A stretch of DNA of 64,000 nt from the NCBI RefSeq assembly GCF_007995015.1, contig NZ_VORB01000009.1:80132-144131 (forward strand), in the 5' to 3' direction. Source of the stretch: Luteibaculum oceani (GTDB lineage Bacteria; Bacteroidota; Bacteroidia; Flavobacteriales_D; Luteibaculaceae). Below, in pieces: positions 8,083 to 16,043 of this stretch. Every line of letters begins with the position of its first letter. Position 1 is the stretch's first letter. A program made the position numbers and the translations under genes. Below the pieces are notes generated by a model. The model was not told the origin of the DNA. It saw nothing but the letters and a program-made list of their open reading frames with translations, and searched no databases.

Positions 8083-9594
8083 TTATTTCCCACTTTCCAA
8101 TCCTAGCTCTTTACCTTTGGCGATCATAAATTGCCAGGCTTCTTCTCTTTCGTTGGTTATTTCTCCGTCTAGGATAGCGTCTTTGATGGCGTTTTTAATA
8201 ATTCCTACTTCCCTCGATGGTCCAATTTTAAAATGTTCCATTATTTCCTCCCCGGAGATTGGAGGCTGCATATTTCTTATACGGTCTTTTTCTTCAACCG
8301 TTTTTAGTTTGCGTTCTACCTTGGTGTAATTTTCTAGATATCGCTTAACTCTGCCTTCATTTTTAGAGGTAATATCCGCCCTGCATAGGGTAAGAAGATC
8401 TTCTAAATCCTCACCAGCATCGAACAAAAGTCGTCTAATGGCCGAGTCTGTGGCTTCCTCTTTTGTTAGGGCAATAGGCCTTAAGTGCAGTGCGACAAGC
8501 TTTTGAACGTATTTCATTTTACGATCCAGGGGCAGGCGCATTCTTTTAAAAATCTTGGGCACCATTTTGGCACCTAAATCCTCATGACCGTGAAAGGTCC
8601 ATCCTTGTTTTGGGTGAAATCTTTTAGTTTTTGGTTTGGCAATATCATGGAGTAGGGCCGACCATCTTAACCAAAGGTTATCGGTTTCCACACAGATATT
8701 GTCTATTACCTCTAAGGTGTGGTAAAAGTTGTCTTTGTGCTTTTTTCCATTAATAGATTCTACGCCGTGCAAGGCGGCCATTTCGGGGAAAATTTCCTGA
8801 AGTAAGCCCGTTTTGAAAAGCAATTTAAACCCCACCGAGGGTTTTGGGCTACCCAGAATTTTATTTAGTTCAGTGGTAATGCGTTCTTGAGAGATAATTC
8901 GAATGCGTTCCACATTGTGTTTTATGGCATCGAATACTTCGGCAGTAAGGTTAAAATTTAACTGCGATGCAAATCGAATGGCGCGCAGCATTCGCAATGG
9001 ATCGTCCGAGAATGTAATGTTTGGATCGGTTGGCGTTTTTATAATTCCCTTTTGCAAATCGGAGATTCCATCGAAGGGGTCTACAATTTTTCCCAGCTCA
9101 TTTTCTCGTAAATCAATGGCCAGGGCATTGATGGTAAAGTCTCTCCTCAGTTGGTCTTCAGCAATAGTTGCAGCTTCAACCGAAGGGTTTCTGCTGTCTT
9201 CTCGGTATGACTCTTTTCTAGCACCTACAAATTCTAATTCGTAGTCTCGGTAGCGAAAAGCAGCCGTACCAAAATTGGCAAAAGTATTTACGGATTTAAC
9301 GGGAAGATGAAGCGACCTTGCACTCTCCTTTGCAAAATCTAAGCCGCTCCCTTCAATAACAAAATCTATGTCCTTACAAGGACGCTGAAGTAGAAAATCT
9401 CTTACATATCCACCAACAATATAGGCGGGTTGATCTAATTTCTTAACCGCTTTTCGTATTCCGACAAAGGGTTCCGAGTTCAATATTTTTTCTAGTTCGG
9501 AAAATCTACTTTCTAATGATTTGTAATTCCCCACTTGCTCTAATTCTAATAATTGAGGATGGTATTCCTGTTCCAATTTCTCCTTCACGCTCAT
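8083..9594 (-). CDS. tRNA nucleotidyltransferase / poly(A) polymerase family protein with HD domain (CCA-adding type)
   Basis: A 503-residue protein with the class II nucleotidyltransferase head (GGYVRD 61-66, then DID 75-77 as metal ligands), the RRDFTINAL segment, and an HD phosphohydrolase domain (LLHDIAKPK). It probably adds or repairs CCA at tRNA 3' ends, and the tRNA-Arg in this window lacks encoded CCA. The ATG at 9594 makes an 89-bp overlap with the Sua5 gene. Family members start close to the EPFVGIRKAV segment, so the true start may be downstream, for example GTG at 9534 or a TTG nearer the domain. Confidence 0.85.
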   Translation of the reverse strand: MSVKEKLEQEYHPQLLELEQVGNYKSLESRFSELEKILNSEPFVGIRKAVKKLDQPAYIVGGYVRDFLLQRPCKDIDFVIEGSGLDFAKESARSLHLPVKSVNTFANFGTAAFRYRDYELEFVGARKESYREDSRNPSVEAATIAEDQLRRDFTINALAIDLRENELGKIVDPFDGISDLQKGIIKTPTDPNITFSDDPLRMLRAIRFASQLNFNLTAEVFDAIKHNVERIRIISQERITTELNKILGSPKPSVGFKLLFKTGLLQEIFPEMAALHGVESINGKKHKDNFYHTLEVIDNICVETDNLWLRWSALLHDIAKPKTKRFHPKQGWTFHGHEDLGAKMVPKIFKRMRLPLDRKMKYVQKLVALHLRPIALTKEEATDSAIRRLLFDAGEDLEDLLTLCRADITSKNEGRVKRYLENYTKVERKLKTVEEKDRIRNMQPPISGEEIMEHFKIGPSREVGIIKNAIKDAILDGEITNEREEAWQFMIAKGKELGLESGK

Positions 9595-10069
9595 ACAGCA
9601 CGTAATCTACCTGCTCTTTAATATAGGCCGGCACCTTTTTAACCGTGAGGGCCGGTGGTTCTCCCGATATATTTACCGAAGAGGAGGTCAAAGGTACATT
9701 TACCATTTCAATTAATTCGTGTACGAGGCCGCTTTTTACCCATCTAACAGCAGCAGTACCTTCTTCACTAACTGCACCTGGGGCTAGTCCAACAGGATTG
9801 TCTAAAATAACTGTGGTGGGGGTGGTGGCTAATTCCATGAGTTCCCAAGCCACATCGGGAATGTCTTTGAAGTGTCTAAGTAACATCTGTTCTGAGCTAA
9901 ATAAGCTCAAAACACTTTTACTTTTTGGTCTGTTTTTAATTTCAAAAATGCGGTCAATAGCTTTTTGGTTTCTGGCATCGCAACCCAAACCGCAAATGGT
10001 TTCTGTGGGATATAAGATTACCCCACCGTCTTTTACAACCTTGGCAGCTTCTTTTAAATCCATGTTCAT
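9506..10069 (-). CDS. L-threonylcarbamoyladenylate synthase (Sua5/YciO/YrdC family)
   Basis: Makes threonylcarbamoyl-AMP from threonine, bicarbonate and ATP for the t6A37 modification of ANN-decoding tRNAs. Family motifs are visible: ILYPTETICGLGCDA, KNRPKSK, TSSSVNISGEPPA and SSIIRI near the end. I place the start at 10069 (MNMDLKEAAKV, 187 residues) because the longer reading to 10096 would begin at the edge of the terminator hairpin of the preceding gene. ATG at 10063 is equally possible. The stop lies 89 bp inside the open frame of the next gene. Confidence 0.9.
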   Translation of the reverse strand: MNMDLKEAAKVVKDGGVILYPTETICGLGCDARNQKAIDRIFEIKNRPKSKSVLSLFSSEQMLLRHFKDIPDVAWELMELATTPTTVILDNPVGLAPGAVSEEGTAAVRWVKSGLVHELIEMVNVPLTSSSVNISGEPPALTVKKVPAYIKEQVDYVLYEREGEIGTGIPSSIIRIRASGELQIIRK

Positions 10070-10096
10070 AGGTAAGAGGGAATTTTTAAAATGCAA

Positions 10097-10122
10097 AAGG
10101 CAGAGCCTATCTGCTCTGCCTT
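10097..10122 (-). terminator. Rho-independent terminator after the SRPBCC/GyrI gene
   Basis: AAGGCAGAG (10097-10105) pairs with CTCTGCCTT (10114-10122) across an 8-base loop. On the minus strand a T-rich tail follows. It lies between the SRPBCC gene and the Sua5 gene and separates their transcripts. Confidence 0.75.
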
Positions 10123-10145
10123 AAATATGCAAAAATATAAATCGT

Positions 10146-11135
10146 TTACTTAATGAAGTAAATGATTTTTGTACGCAGTTCTTCTTCAGCAACTTCTTCT
10201 GGGTTGTCGAAGTAGATTTCTACCACCGGTCCAGCAAATTCATGTCCTTTTTTCTGGATGTATTCATCCATTTTGTAGTGTGTTGCCTCACTAGATTCAT
10301 GAGATCCTACATGCATATAGGTAACAGCTTTTCCTTCTGCAATGCTTCCTTTTTTTATGGTTTTGGTGGTTTTAACTTCATCCGCTACTGGGATAGCAAC
10401 CTCTAGCTTGGTACTGTCACCCCAGCTGTAGAAAATACCCATTGGAGCACCAGCTGGTTCGATGTTGTTTTTTTCAAGATGAGCAAATAAAGCTGCAATG
10501 TTTTTTGGAAAAAATTCCGCCATTTGCTCTACAGGAATATGTCCAGCAATTGAAATGTATTCAAAAGGTCCTTCTGTTCCTTCTTCAAAACCTTTCCATT
10601 TTGTTGCTTCAATATGTGCTTCTAAATTGGTTAAGCTTTGCTCAAATAATGGCCCAATTCCAGATTCCATAACAGTGCTAAAGAACGGACGCATTAAAAA
10701 AGGTGCTTCCATTTCTGCTTTCCAAGTAATGGCTGTTCCACCATTTTCTGTTTCCTCAAAGATCCAAACGTCGCTAGATGTTCCGTCCATTCCCTTGAAA
10801 GTCATTTCGTTGATAATGCTCTTTCCAGGAACCGCTTCTTTGTGCGTCATTTGACCTTCACCAACATTTGGGTTATCACTTTTCCAAGACCAGGTGTCGC
10901 CAATAGATTTTCCATCTCCAGATACGGCATACTCTACGTTGGGGTCTAGTTTAAACCATGCGTTCCACTCCTGGTACTGATTAAAGTCGTTAACGGCGTT
11001 AAATACAGTCTCGGGTGAGTAAGGCATTTCTGTACTGCGCTCTACAACTACATCTTTAGAGCTAACAGCTGCTATAATTAGGTATAGTGCTACTATCGTT
11101 AGCACGGTGAAACCTAAAAACTTTAAAACTTTCAT
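10146..11135 (-). CDS. SRPBCC (polyketide cyclase-like) plus GyrI-like domain membrane-anchored protein
   Basis: A 329-residue fusion. Residues 5-23 form one membrane anchor. Residues about 30-165 form an SRPBCC ligand-binding fold (STEMPYSPETVFNAVNDFNQ, QEWNAWFKLDPNVEY). Residues about 185-329 resemble a GyrI/AraC effector-binding domain (HVGSHESSEATHYKMDEYI, then GPVVEIYFDNPEE). Both halves bind small hydrophobic molecules in other families, so a sensor or carrier role is plausible, but no ligand can be named. Single-gene transcript ending at the hairpin just downstream. Confidence 0.75.
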   Translation of the reverse strand: MKVLKFLGFTVLTIVALYLIIAAVSSKDVVVERSTEMPYSPETVFNAVNDFNQYQEWNAWFKLDPNVEYAVSGDGKSIGDTWSWKSDNPNVGEGQMTHKEAVPGKSIINEMTFKGMDGTSSDVWIFEETENGGTAITWKAEMEAPFLMRPFFSTVMESGIGPLFEQSLTNLEAHIEATKWKGFEEGTEGPFEYISIAGHIPVEQMAEFFPKNIAALFAHLEKNNIEPAGAPMGIFYSWGDSTKLEVAIPVADEVKTTKTIKKGSIAEGKAVTYMHVGSHESSEATHYKMDEYIQKKGHEFAGPVVEIYFDNPEEVAEEELRTKIIYFIK

Positions 11136-11197
11136 CGAATAGGGTTGTTGAATTGTTGGGTCGAATATACGATAACCACCAATTTATTTTAAATTTT

Positions 11198-12178
11198 TTA
11201 TGATTTAAGCGTAGGAACCTCTATTTCTCTACCACACTTAAAATGTCCCTCGGGGCAAGATTTTTTACCGTGCAATCCGCAGGGTCTGCATTTTAATTCA
11301 GTTTTCGTCTCTATAATCTTGGCGTCGGGTTGTGTTGGACCAAACCCAAACTGTGGAATGGTAGAGCAAAAAAAGGCAGTCACTTTACTTTGTGTAGCGC
11401 TGGCCAAGTGGAGTGGAGCAGAATCATTTACATAATTCATGCGCGCTTTGGTCATTAAGGCAGCCGATTCGAGCAAGTTTAATTTGCCACAAAGGTTTTC
11501 AATGTTCTTGTGTTGGGTCTGGGAAATTAAATTGTCGCCTAATAATTTATCCCCAGGCGCACCCATAATGTATATTTTTTGATCGGGGTGCTTTGCAATT
11601 AATTCCAGCCATTTTTCAAAAGGAAGCTGCTTTGTGAACCATACGGAGGCTGGAAATAGGCAGATAAATTCCTTTTCATCTGCATAGGTCCGTACTTTAT
11701 TGAGCTCCTTTTCACCAATGACCAAATGCGGCGGTTCGGCGGTAGGTTGGGTCCCAAGCCAGGGAGTTAAAAGCATTGCATTTCTGGAAATTTCGTGCGT
11801 GCCGTCGCCTATTTGATGGTCTATTTTAAAATCGAAGAACAAAGCCCAGGGATTTTTCCGAAATCCAACCTTCTTTTTGGCACCAGAAAGGGTGGTTAAA
11901 AGACCCATGGTTCCGAAGCGCTGCACACAAAATATCCAATCGAATTTTGCTTTTCTAATTGTTGGGATAAGGCCAAAAAGCGACTTGTACTTTTTCGCCT
12001 TATCCCATATCCAAACTTTCTTAATGTTGGGGTGATTTTTAAATAGTCCTTCATTTCCCTTGCGTACCAGCAGGTGAAGTTCCACATCCTTTCGGTTTCT
12101 TAAAACCGTTTGCACCAGTGAACTGGCTAGGATGGCATCCCCAATAAAGGCCGTTTGAACAATTAGAATTTTATCCAT
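11198..12178 (-). CDS. Glycosyltransferase family 9 (heptosyltransferase-like)
   Basis: A 326-residue GT9 enzyme with the N-terminal signature ILIVQTAFIGDAILASSLVQ and the donor-binding segment VNDSAPLHLASA. GT9 enzymes transfer heptose or related sugars from nucleotide donors to the lipopolysaccharide core on the inner face of the cytoplasmic membrane. The C-terminus carries a cysteine cluster (KCRPCGLHGKKSC, then C), seen in many Bacteroidota homologues. Its ATG shares one base with the dapD stop (TAATG), so the two are co-transcribed. The sugar donor is not determinable. Confidence 0.88.
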   Translation of the reverse strand: MDKILIVQTAFIGDAILASSLVQTVLRNRKDVELHLLVRKGNEGLFKNHPNIKKVWIWDKAKKYKSLFGLIPTIRKAKFDWIFCVQRFGTMGLLTTLSGAKKKVGFRKNPWALFFDFKIDHQIGDGTHEISRNAMLLTPWLGTQPTAEPPHLVIGEKELNKVRTYADEKEFICLFPASVWFTKQLPFEKWLELIAKHPDQKIYIMGAPGDKLLGDNLISQTQHKNIENLCGKLNLLESAALMTKARMNYVNDSAPLHLASATQSKVTAFFCSTIPQFGFGPTQPDAKIIETKTELKCRPCGLHGKKSCPEGHFKCGREIEVPTLKS

Positions 12179-12984
12179 TATACGGCAACGTCAAAATCTC
12201 TTAAGGCATTGTTTAAAGAGGTCTTTAAATCGGTAGACTCTTTTCTTTTTCCAATGATAAGGGCACATGGGACGTTGTAGGTACCAGCGGGAAACGACTT
12301 GCTAATAGACCCAGGAATAACCACAGATCGTGGTGGTACCTCTCCACGATAAATTACTTCTTTATCGCCAGAAACATCGATTATTTTAGTGCTTTTAGTT
12401 AGCACAACATTTGCGCCTAAAACGGCCTCTTTTCCAACTTTAACTCCCTCTACTACTATACAGCGAGAACCGATAAAGGCGCCATCTTCGATAATTACGG
12501 GGGCAGCTTGTAGGGGTTCTAAAACTCCTCCAATACCAACGCCACCTGATAAATGCACATTTTTGCCAATCTGAGCACAAGATCCTACCGTAGCCCAGGT
12601 ATCCACCATGGTTCCTCCATCTACATAGGCTCCAATGTTTACGTATGATGGCATCATTACTACACCCTTTGCAACGTAGGATCCGTGTCTTGCAATGGCA
12701 TGAGGCACAACGCGAACACCTTTTTCTTGGTATCCTCGCTTTAGAGGAATTTTATCGTGAAATTCGAAACAACCTACTTCAATGGTCTCCATTTTCTTGA
12801 TTGGGAAATAAAGAACTACAGCCTTTTTAACCCATTCGTTTACTTTCCATCCATTATCGGTAGGTTCTGCTACGCGAATTTTACCGTTATCTAAATCCGA
12901 AATTACTTGCTCAATTGCCTCTTGAGTCTCTTTTTTCTCCAATAAGCTACGATCTTCCCACGCCGCCTCAATGATGTTTTGCAT
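12178..12984 (-). CDS. dapD: 2,3,4,5-tetrahydropyridine-2,6-dicarboxylate N-succinyltransferase
   Basis: Succinylates tetrahydrodipicolinate in the lysine/meso-diaminopimelate pathway in the cytoplasm. I use the ATG at 12984 (MQNIIEAAWEDR, 268 residues), which matches the usual family N-terminus and length. The frame continues upstream to 13059 but would collide with ruvX on the other strand. A left-handed beta-helix of hexapeptide repeats is visible (VNIGAYVDGGTMVDTWATVG, then VHLSGGVGIGGV). The segment LEPLQAAPVIIEDGAFIGSR is typical of DapD. Confidence 0.93.
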   Translation of the reverse strand: MQNIIEAAWEDRSLLEKKETQEAIEQVISDLDNGKIRVAEPTDNGWKVNEWVKKAVVLYFPIKKMETIEVGCFEFHDKIPLKRGYQEKGVRVVPHAIARHGSYVAKGVVMMPSYVNIGAYVDGGTMVDTWATVGSCAQIGKNVHLSGGVGIGGVLEPLQAAPVIIEDGAFIGSRCIVVEGVKVGKEAVLGANVVLTKSTKIIDVSGDKEVIYRGEVPPRSVVIPGSISKSFPAGTYNVPCALIIGKRKESTDLKTSLNNALRDFDVAV

Positions 12985-13025
12985 TTCTTTCGTCTTTTGG
13001 GGCACAATATTACAGGCATAATGGA

Positions 13026-13033
13026 TACTTTTG
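13026..13033 (+). promoter_or_regulatory. -7 element of the ruvX promoter
   Basis: TACTTTTG fits TAnnTTTG exactly. The nearest TTTG upstream (12996-12999) is 26 bp away, longer than ideal. Transcription would start around 13039-13041, at or next to the GTG start codon, which suggests a leaderless or near-leaderless message. Confidence 0.4.
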
Positions 13034-13039
13034 CAAGTT

Positions 13040-13453
13040 GTGTCGAGAATTCTAGCCATAGATTATGGAGCCAAGCGTTGTGGTTTGGCCGAAACAGACG
13101 ATTTGCAAATTGTTGCAAGCCGTTTGGGAATGGTGCCTGCAGAAGAGTTAATGGACTTTTTAAAAGGCTATATCCAAAAGCATAAATGCGAAACCATTGT
13201 TTTTGGAGAACCCTTTAGAGCCAGTGGGGAGCATTCGGATATTTGGACGGAAATTGAAGCTTTTGCTAAAAAAGTAAAAGAACGTTTTCCAGATATTAAT
13301 ATTGCTTTTGTAGACGAGCGTTTTAGCTCGAAAATGGCAATGGAAAGTCTTATACAGGCTGGAGTGAAGAAGAGCAAAAGAAGAGAAAAGGGAATGCTAG
13401 ACGCACAAAGCGCTACCATTATTCTTCAAGATTATTTAAACCATAGATATTAA
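13040..13453 (+). CDS. ruvX: Putative Holliday junction resolvase / pre-16S rRNA nuclease (YqgF family)
   Basis: About 137 residues with the RNase H-like YqgF fold: ILAIDYGAKRCGLAETD at the start, FGEPFR in the middle, and FVDERFSSKMA followed by LDAQSATIILQDYL at the end. Family members mature the 5' end of 16S rRNA and have been linked to Holliday junction resolution. I prefer GTG at 13040, since the protein then begins two residues before the conserved RILAIDYG; a TTG at 13031 overlaps the promoter. It is divergent from dapD and followed 18 bp later by def. Confidence 0.9.
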   Translation: MSRILAIDYGAKRCGLAETDDLQIVASRLGMVPAEELMDFLKGYIQKHKCETIVFGEPFRASGEHSDIWTEIEAFAKKVKERFPDINIAFVDERFSSKMAMESLIQAGVKKSKRREKGMLDAQSATIILQDYLNHRY

Positions 13454-13471
13454 ATAGGAGTCTATATTAAT

Positions 13472-14068
13472 ATGATACTACCAATTGTCGCCTACGGGCA
13501 TCCCGTATTAAAAAAAGAGGCAGAAGAAATAGATCAAGATTACCCCAACCTTAAGGAGTTAATAGCCAATATGTTCGAAACCATGTACGCCGCAAATGGT
13601 GTGGGATTGGCTGCTCCGCAAATTGGATTGGGTATTCGTTTGTTTATTGTAGATGCAAGTCCCTTTGCCGAAGACCCCGAGGAGGGTGATGACCCTGCCG
13701 AGATTGAATTGCTTAAGAACTTTAAAAAGGTTTTTATTAACCCCATAATTGAGGAGGAATCTGGAAAAGAATGGCCTTTTGCTGAAGGTTGTTTATCTAT
13801 CCCGGACATTAGAGAAGAGGTAAAAAGAAAACCGGAAGTGGTAATCTCATACTACGACGAAAACTGGGAGCTTAAGGAAGAAACCTATTCTGGATTTGCT
13901 GCGCGTGTTATTCAACACGAATACGACCATGTAGAGGGAATATTATTTACAGATCGCATCCACCCTCTAAAAAGAAACATGCTTAGGGGGAAATTAGACG
14001 ATATCGCAAAAGGTAAAATCGATGTTCACTATAAAATGAAGTTTTTCACAAAAAAGAAAGGAAGATGA
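13472..14068 (+). CDS. def: Peptide deformylase
   Basis: Removes the formyl group from the N-terminal methionine of new proteins. All three motifs are intact: GVGLAAPQIG (43-52), EGCLSIP (105-111, metal-ligand Cys) and QHEYDH (148-153, HExxH). The 198-residue length includes a short acidic insert (AEDPEEGDDPAEIE) between motifs 1 and 2, common in Bacteroidota. It overlaps the next gene by 4 bp (ATGA), so the two are translated together. Confidence 0.96.
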   Translation: MILPIVAYGHPVLKKEAEEIDQDYPNLKELIANMFETMYAANGVGLAAPQIGLGIRLFIVDASPFAEDPEEGDDPAEIELLKNFKKVFINPIIEEESGKEWPFAEGCLSIPDIREEVKRKPEVVISYYDENWELKEETYSGFAARVIQHEYDHVEGILFTDRIHPLKRNMLRGKLDDIAKGKIDVHYKMKFFTKKKGR

Positions 14069-14607
14069 GAATAGTTGGATTTTTATGTGTTCTTGTATTA
14101 GCGGTTTCTTGCACAAGTGTTGAGCCTAAGGCTTCGGATGCTTATTCTGAGGAGCAAATTGTGGATAGCTTAAAGGCTGGACATGCCAAGTTGGAACAAG
14201 ATTTACCTCCGGCCCAAATTATTAGCCAGTCTAAAAGTCAGGTGAAGTTTGCTGAGCTTCTGCTAGAGAAAAATCCCAACACGGTTAAACTAGAAAAGTG
14301 GTTGTTCGAAGGGGGGAAAGCTGGAAGAACGGCTGGTGAGTTCGAAAAGGCTATTAAGTTGTTCGATGCTTATCTTGAAAGGTATCCCAAAGGCGAGAAG
14401 TCAGCAGAAATAATATTTCTTAAAGGGTTTATTTACGACGAGGATTTGAAGAATAAAGAAAAGGCTCGCGAAAATTATCAGCGTCTTTTAGACGAGTTTC
14501 CAAAGCACGATTTGGCAGATGATGCAGAAGCACTTATTACCCAGCTGTACATGACTCCTGAAGAGATTTTACAGATGTTGGAGGAAAAATCTCAACAACC
14601 AGAATAA
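14065..14607 (+). CDS. Small TPR-type lipoprotein
   Basis: A 180-residue protein with a lipoprotein signal (LVLAVSC, Cys 16). The C-terminal half has tetratricopeptide-like helices: EFEKAIKLFDAYLERYPKG, then ARENYQRLLDEFPKHDLADD, a pattern close to YbgF or BamD repeats. It is coupled to def by a 4-bp overlap. A periplasmic scaffold role is likely. I do not recognise a named family, and the link with def may be only positional. Confidence 0.7.
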   Translation: MRIVGFLCVLVLAVSCTSVEPKASDAYSEEQIVDSLKAGHAKLEQDLPPAQIISQSKSQVKFAELLLEKNPNTVKLEKWLFEGGKAGRTAGEFEKAIKLFDAYLERYPKGEKSAEIIFLKGFIYDEDLKNKEKARENYQRLLDEFPKHDLADDAEALITQLYMTPEEILQMLEEKSQQPE

Positions 14608-14624
14608 GGAATTCTTTTCTAAGA

Positions 14625-15506
14625 TTAATGATACATGGCGGTGTGCAACTTTTTAAGTTCCACCGCCTCTTTTATGTCGTGAACTCTGAGGATACTGGCC
14701 CCGTTTTGTAGGGCAATTGTATTTCCGAACGTGGTGGCGTTTAAGGCCTCTTCGGGGTTGATTTCCAGTGTTTTATAGAACATGCTCTTTCTCGAAATTC
14801 CCGCCAGAATTGGGAGCTCAAACTCTTTAAACCAGACAAGGTTTTTTAGTAGTTCTAAGCTTTGGCTTGGCGTTTTAGAAAATCCAAATCCCGGATCTAT
14901 TATTAAGTCTATAACCCCTTGCTTTTTTAAGAAATTCACCTTCGCAGATAATTCATAAATCGTTTCCTGTAGTACGTTTTTGTATTCCGATTTGGTGATC
15001 ATGTTTTGGGGTGTTCCACGCATATGCATGGCAATATATGGAGCGAAATATTCTACAGCCAGGGGAGCAAGAAGTTCATCACTTCCATCAATACCTATGT
15101 TATTGATAAGGTCCGAACCCAAATCTAAACAAGCTTTTTGCGGAAGCTTTCGGTAACTGTCTACTGAAATAATTAATTCGGGAAATCTATTTCTCAGCGC
15201 CGATACCGCAGCAGTTAGAATTTTCGTTTCAGTTTCCTCCGGCATTTCTGAGGCTCCAGGTCGACTACTTTGAGCGCCCAAATCCAGCATATCCATTCCT
15301 TCTAGCAACATAGTTTCCACACGAGAAAGTAATTCGCTTTCGTTTACTCTAGAGCCCGAGTAAAAGGAGTCTGCATTGATATTTAAAATACCCATTACTA
15401 CAGGTTCAGAGAAATTGTGAATTTGTCCCTTGATATTTAGGCTGAAACTTGGGTTTGATGGCTGACTCAAAATGCTATTTTTGGGTGAATTTATGAAAAG
15501 CGACAA
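14625..15506 (-). CDS. folP: Dihydropteroate synthase
   Basis: Condenses p-aminobenzoate with dihydropterin pyrophosphate in folate synthesis. Motifs in order: MGILNINADSFY (38-49, usually MGILNxTPDSF), DLGAQSSRPG (75-84, usually GGESTRPG), SVDS, INNIG, DPGFGFSKT, SRKS and RVHDIKE. The catalytic Asn, Asp, Lys, Arg and His positions are kept, while two loop positions differ from textbook sequences. The family N-terminus begins around NIKGQIHNF (residue 24), so a TTG at SILSQPS may be the real start; the ATG at 15506 lies in the divergent DUF1599 gene. Confidence 0.92.
   Translation of the reverse strand: MSLFINSPKNSILSQPSNPSFSLNIKGQIHNFSEPVVMGILNINADSFYSGSRVNESELLSRVETMLLEGMDMLDLGAQSSRPGASEMPEETETKILTAAVSALRNRFPELIISVDSYRKLPQKACLDLGSDLINNIGIDGSDELLAPLAVEYFAPYIAMHMRGTPQNMITKSEYKNVLQETIYELSAKVNFLKKQGVIDLIIDPGFGFSKTPSQSLELLKNLVWFKEFELPILAGISRKSMFYKTLEINPEEALNATTFGNTIALQNGASILRVHDIKEAVELKKLHTAMYH
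15454..15483 (+). promoter_or_regulatory. Promoter of the DUF1599 gene
   Basis: TTTG (15454-15457), 18 bp, then TATTTTTG (15476-15483), a full match to the Bacteroidota -33/-7 pair. The start would be about 15489-15491, two to four bases before the ATG at 15493. Confidence 0.6.
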
Positions 15507-16041
15507 GACTCTAAATCAATATAGAAGCGCCGCAGGTTTGTGCAGTGATCTTTTCCACAAAAAAATGAAAGATTACGGAACAGCATGGCGCATTTTAAGG
15601 CCCAGTTCTCTTACCGATCAGTTGTTTATTAAAGCGCAGCGAATTAGAACCATACAAGAAGCGAGTACGCAAAAAATTGCAGAAGGCGAGCAAGACGAGT
15701 TTATCGGCTTGGTAAACTATTCGGTTTTGGCATTAATACAGATGGAACTCGGTGAGGATGCCCCACTTGAAATGGATTTTGATACCGTTTCTGATTTGTA
15801 CAAAGGGCAGTTGAAAAAAGCCGAGGATCTAATGATTCAAAAAAACCACGATTATGGCGAGGCGTGGAGGGATATGCGCGTAAGTTCCCTTACCGATTTA
15901 ATTCTCCAAAAGTTATTACGTGTTAAACAAATAGAAGACAATAAAGGTAAAACCCTAGTTTCGGAGGGTATTGATGCCAACTATTTAGATATTATCAATT
16001 ACAGCTTATTCTCACTAATCCACCTAAACGAAGAAAATTAA
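15493..16041 (+). CDS. DUF1599 protein with two copies of the domain
   Basis: I start at ATG 15493 (182 residues), because the longer reading begins inside the promoter. The protein is an internal duplication: DLFHKKMKDYGTAWRILRPS followed by SLTDQLFIKAQRIRTIQE, and later DLMIQKNHDYGEAWRDMRVS followed by SLTDLILQKLLRVKQIED. DUF1599 is also known as nucleotide-modification-associated domain 1 in some family collections. No activity is established. It is followed 2 bp later by the DoxX gene, heading a run that continues through tpiA and prmA. Confidence 0.85.
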   Translation: MKSDKTLNQYRSAAGLCSDLFHKKMKDYGTAWRILRPSSLTDQLFIKAQRIRTIQEASTQKIAEGEQDEFIGLVNYSVLALIQMELGEDAPLEMDFDTVSDLYKGQLKKAEDLMIQKNHDYGEAWRDMRVSSLTDLILQKLLRVKQIEDNKGKTLVSEGIDANYLDIINYSLFSLIHLNEEN

Positions 16042-16043
16042 TT

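Noticed and set aside
9645..10124. 159-codon plus-strand open frame
   Set aside because: Complement of the Sua5 gene and the terminator; no family features.
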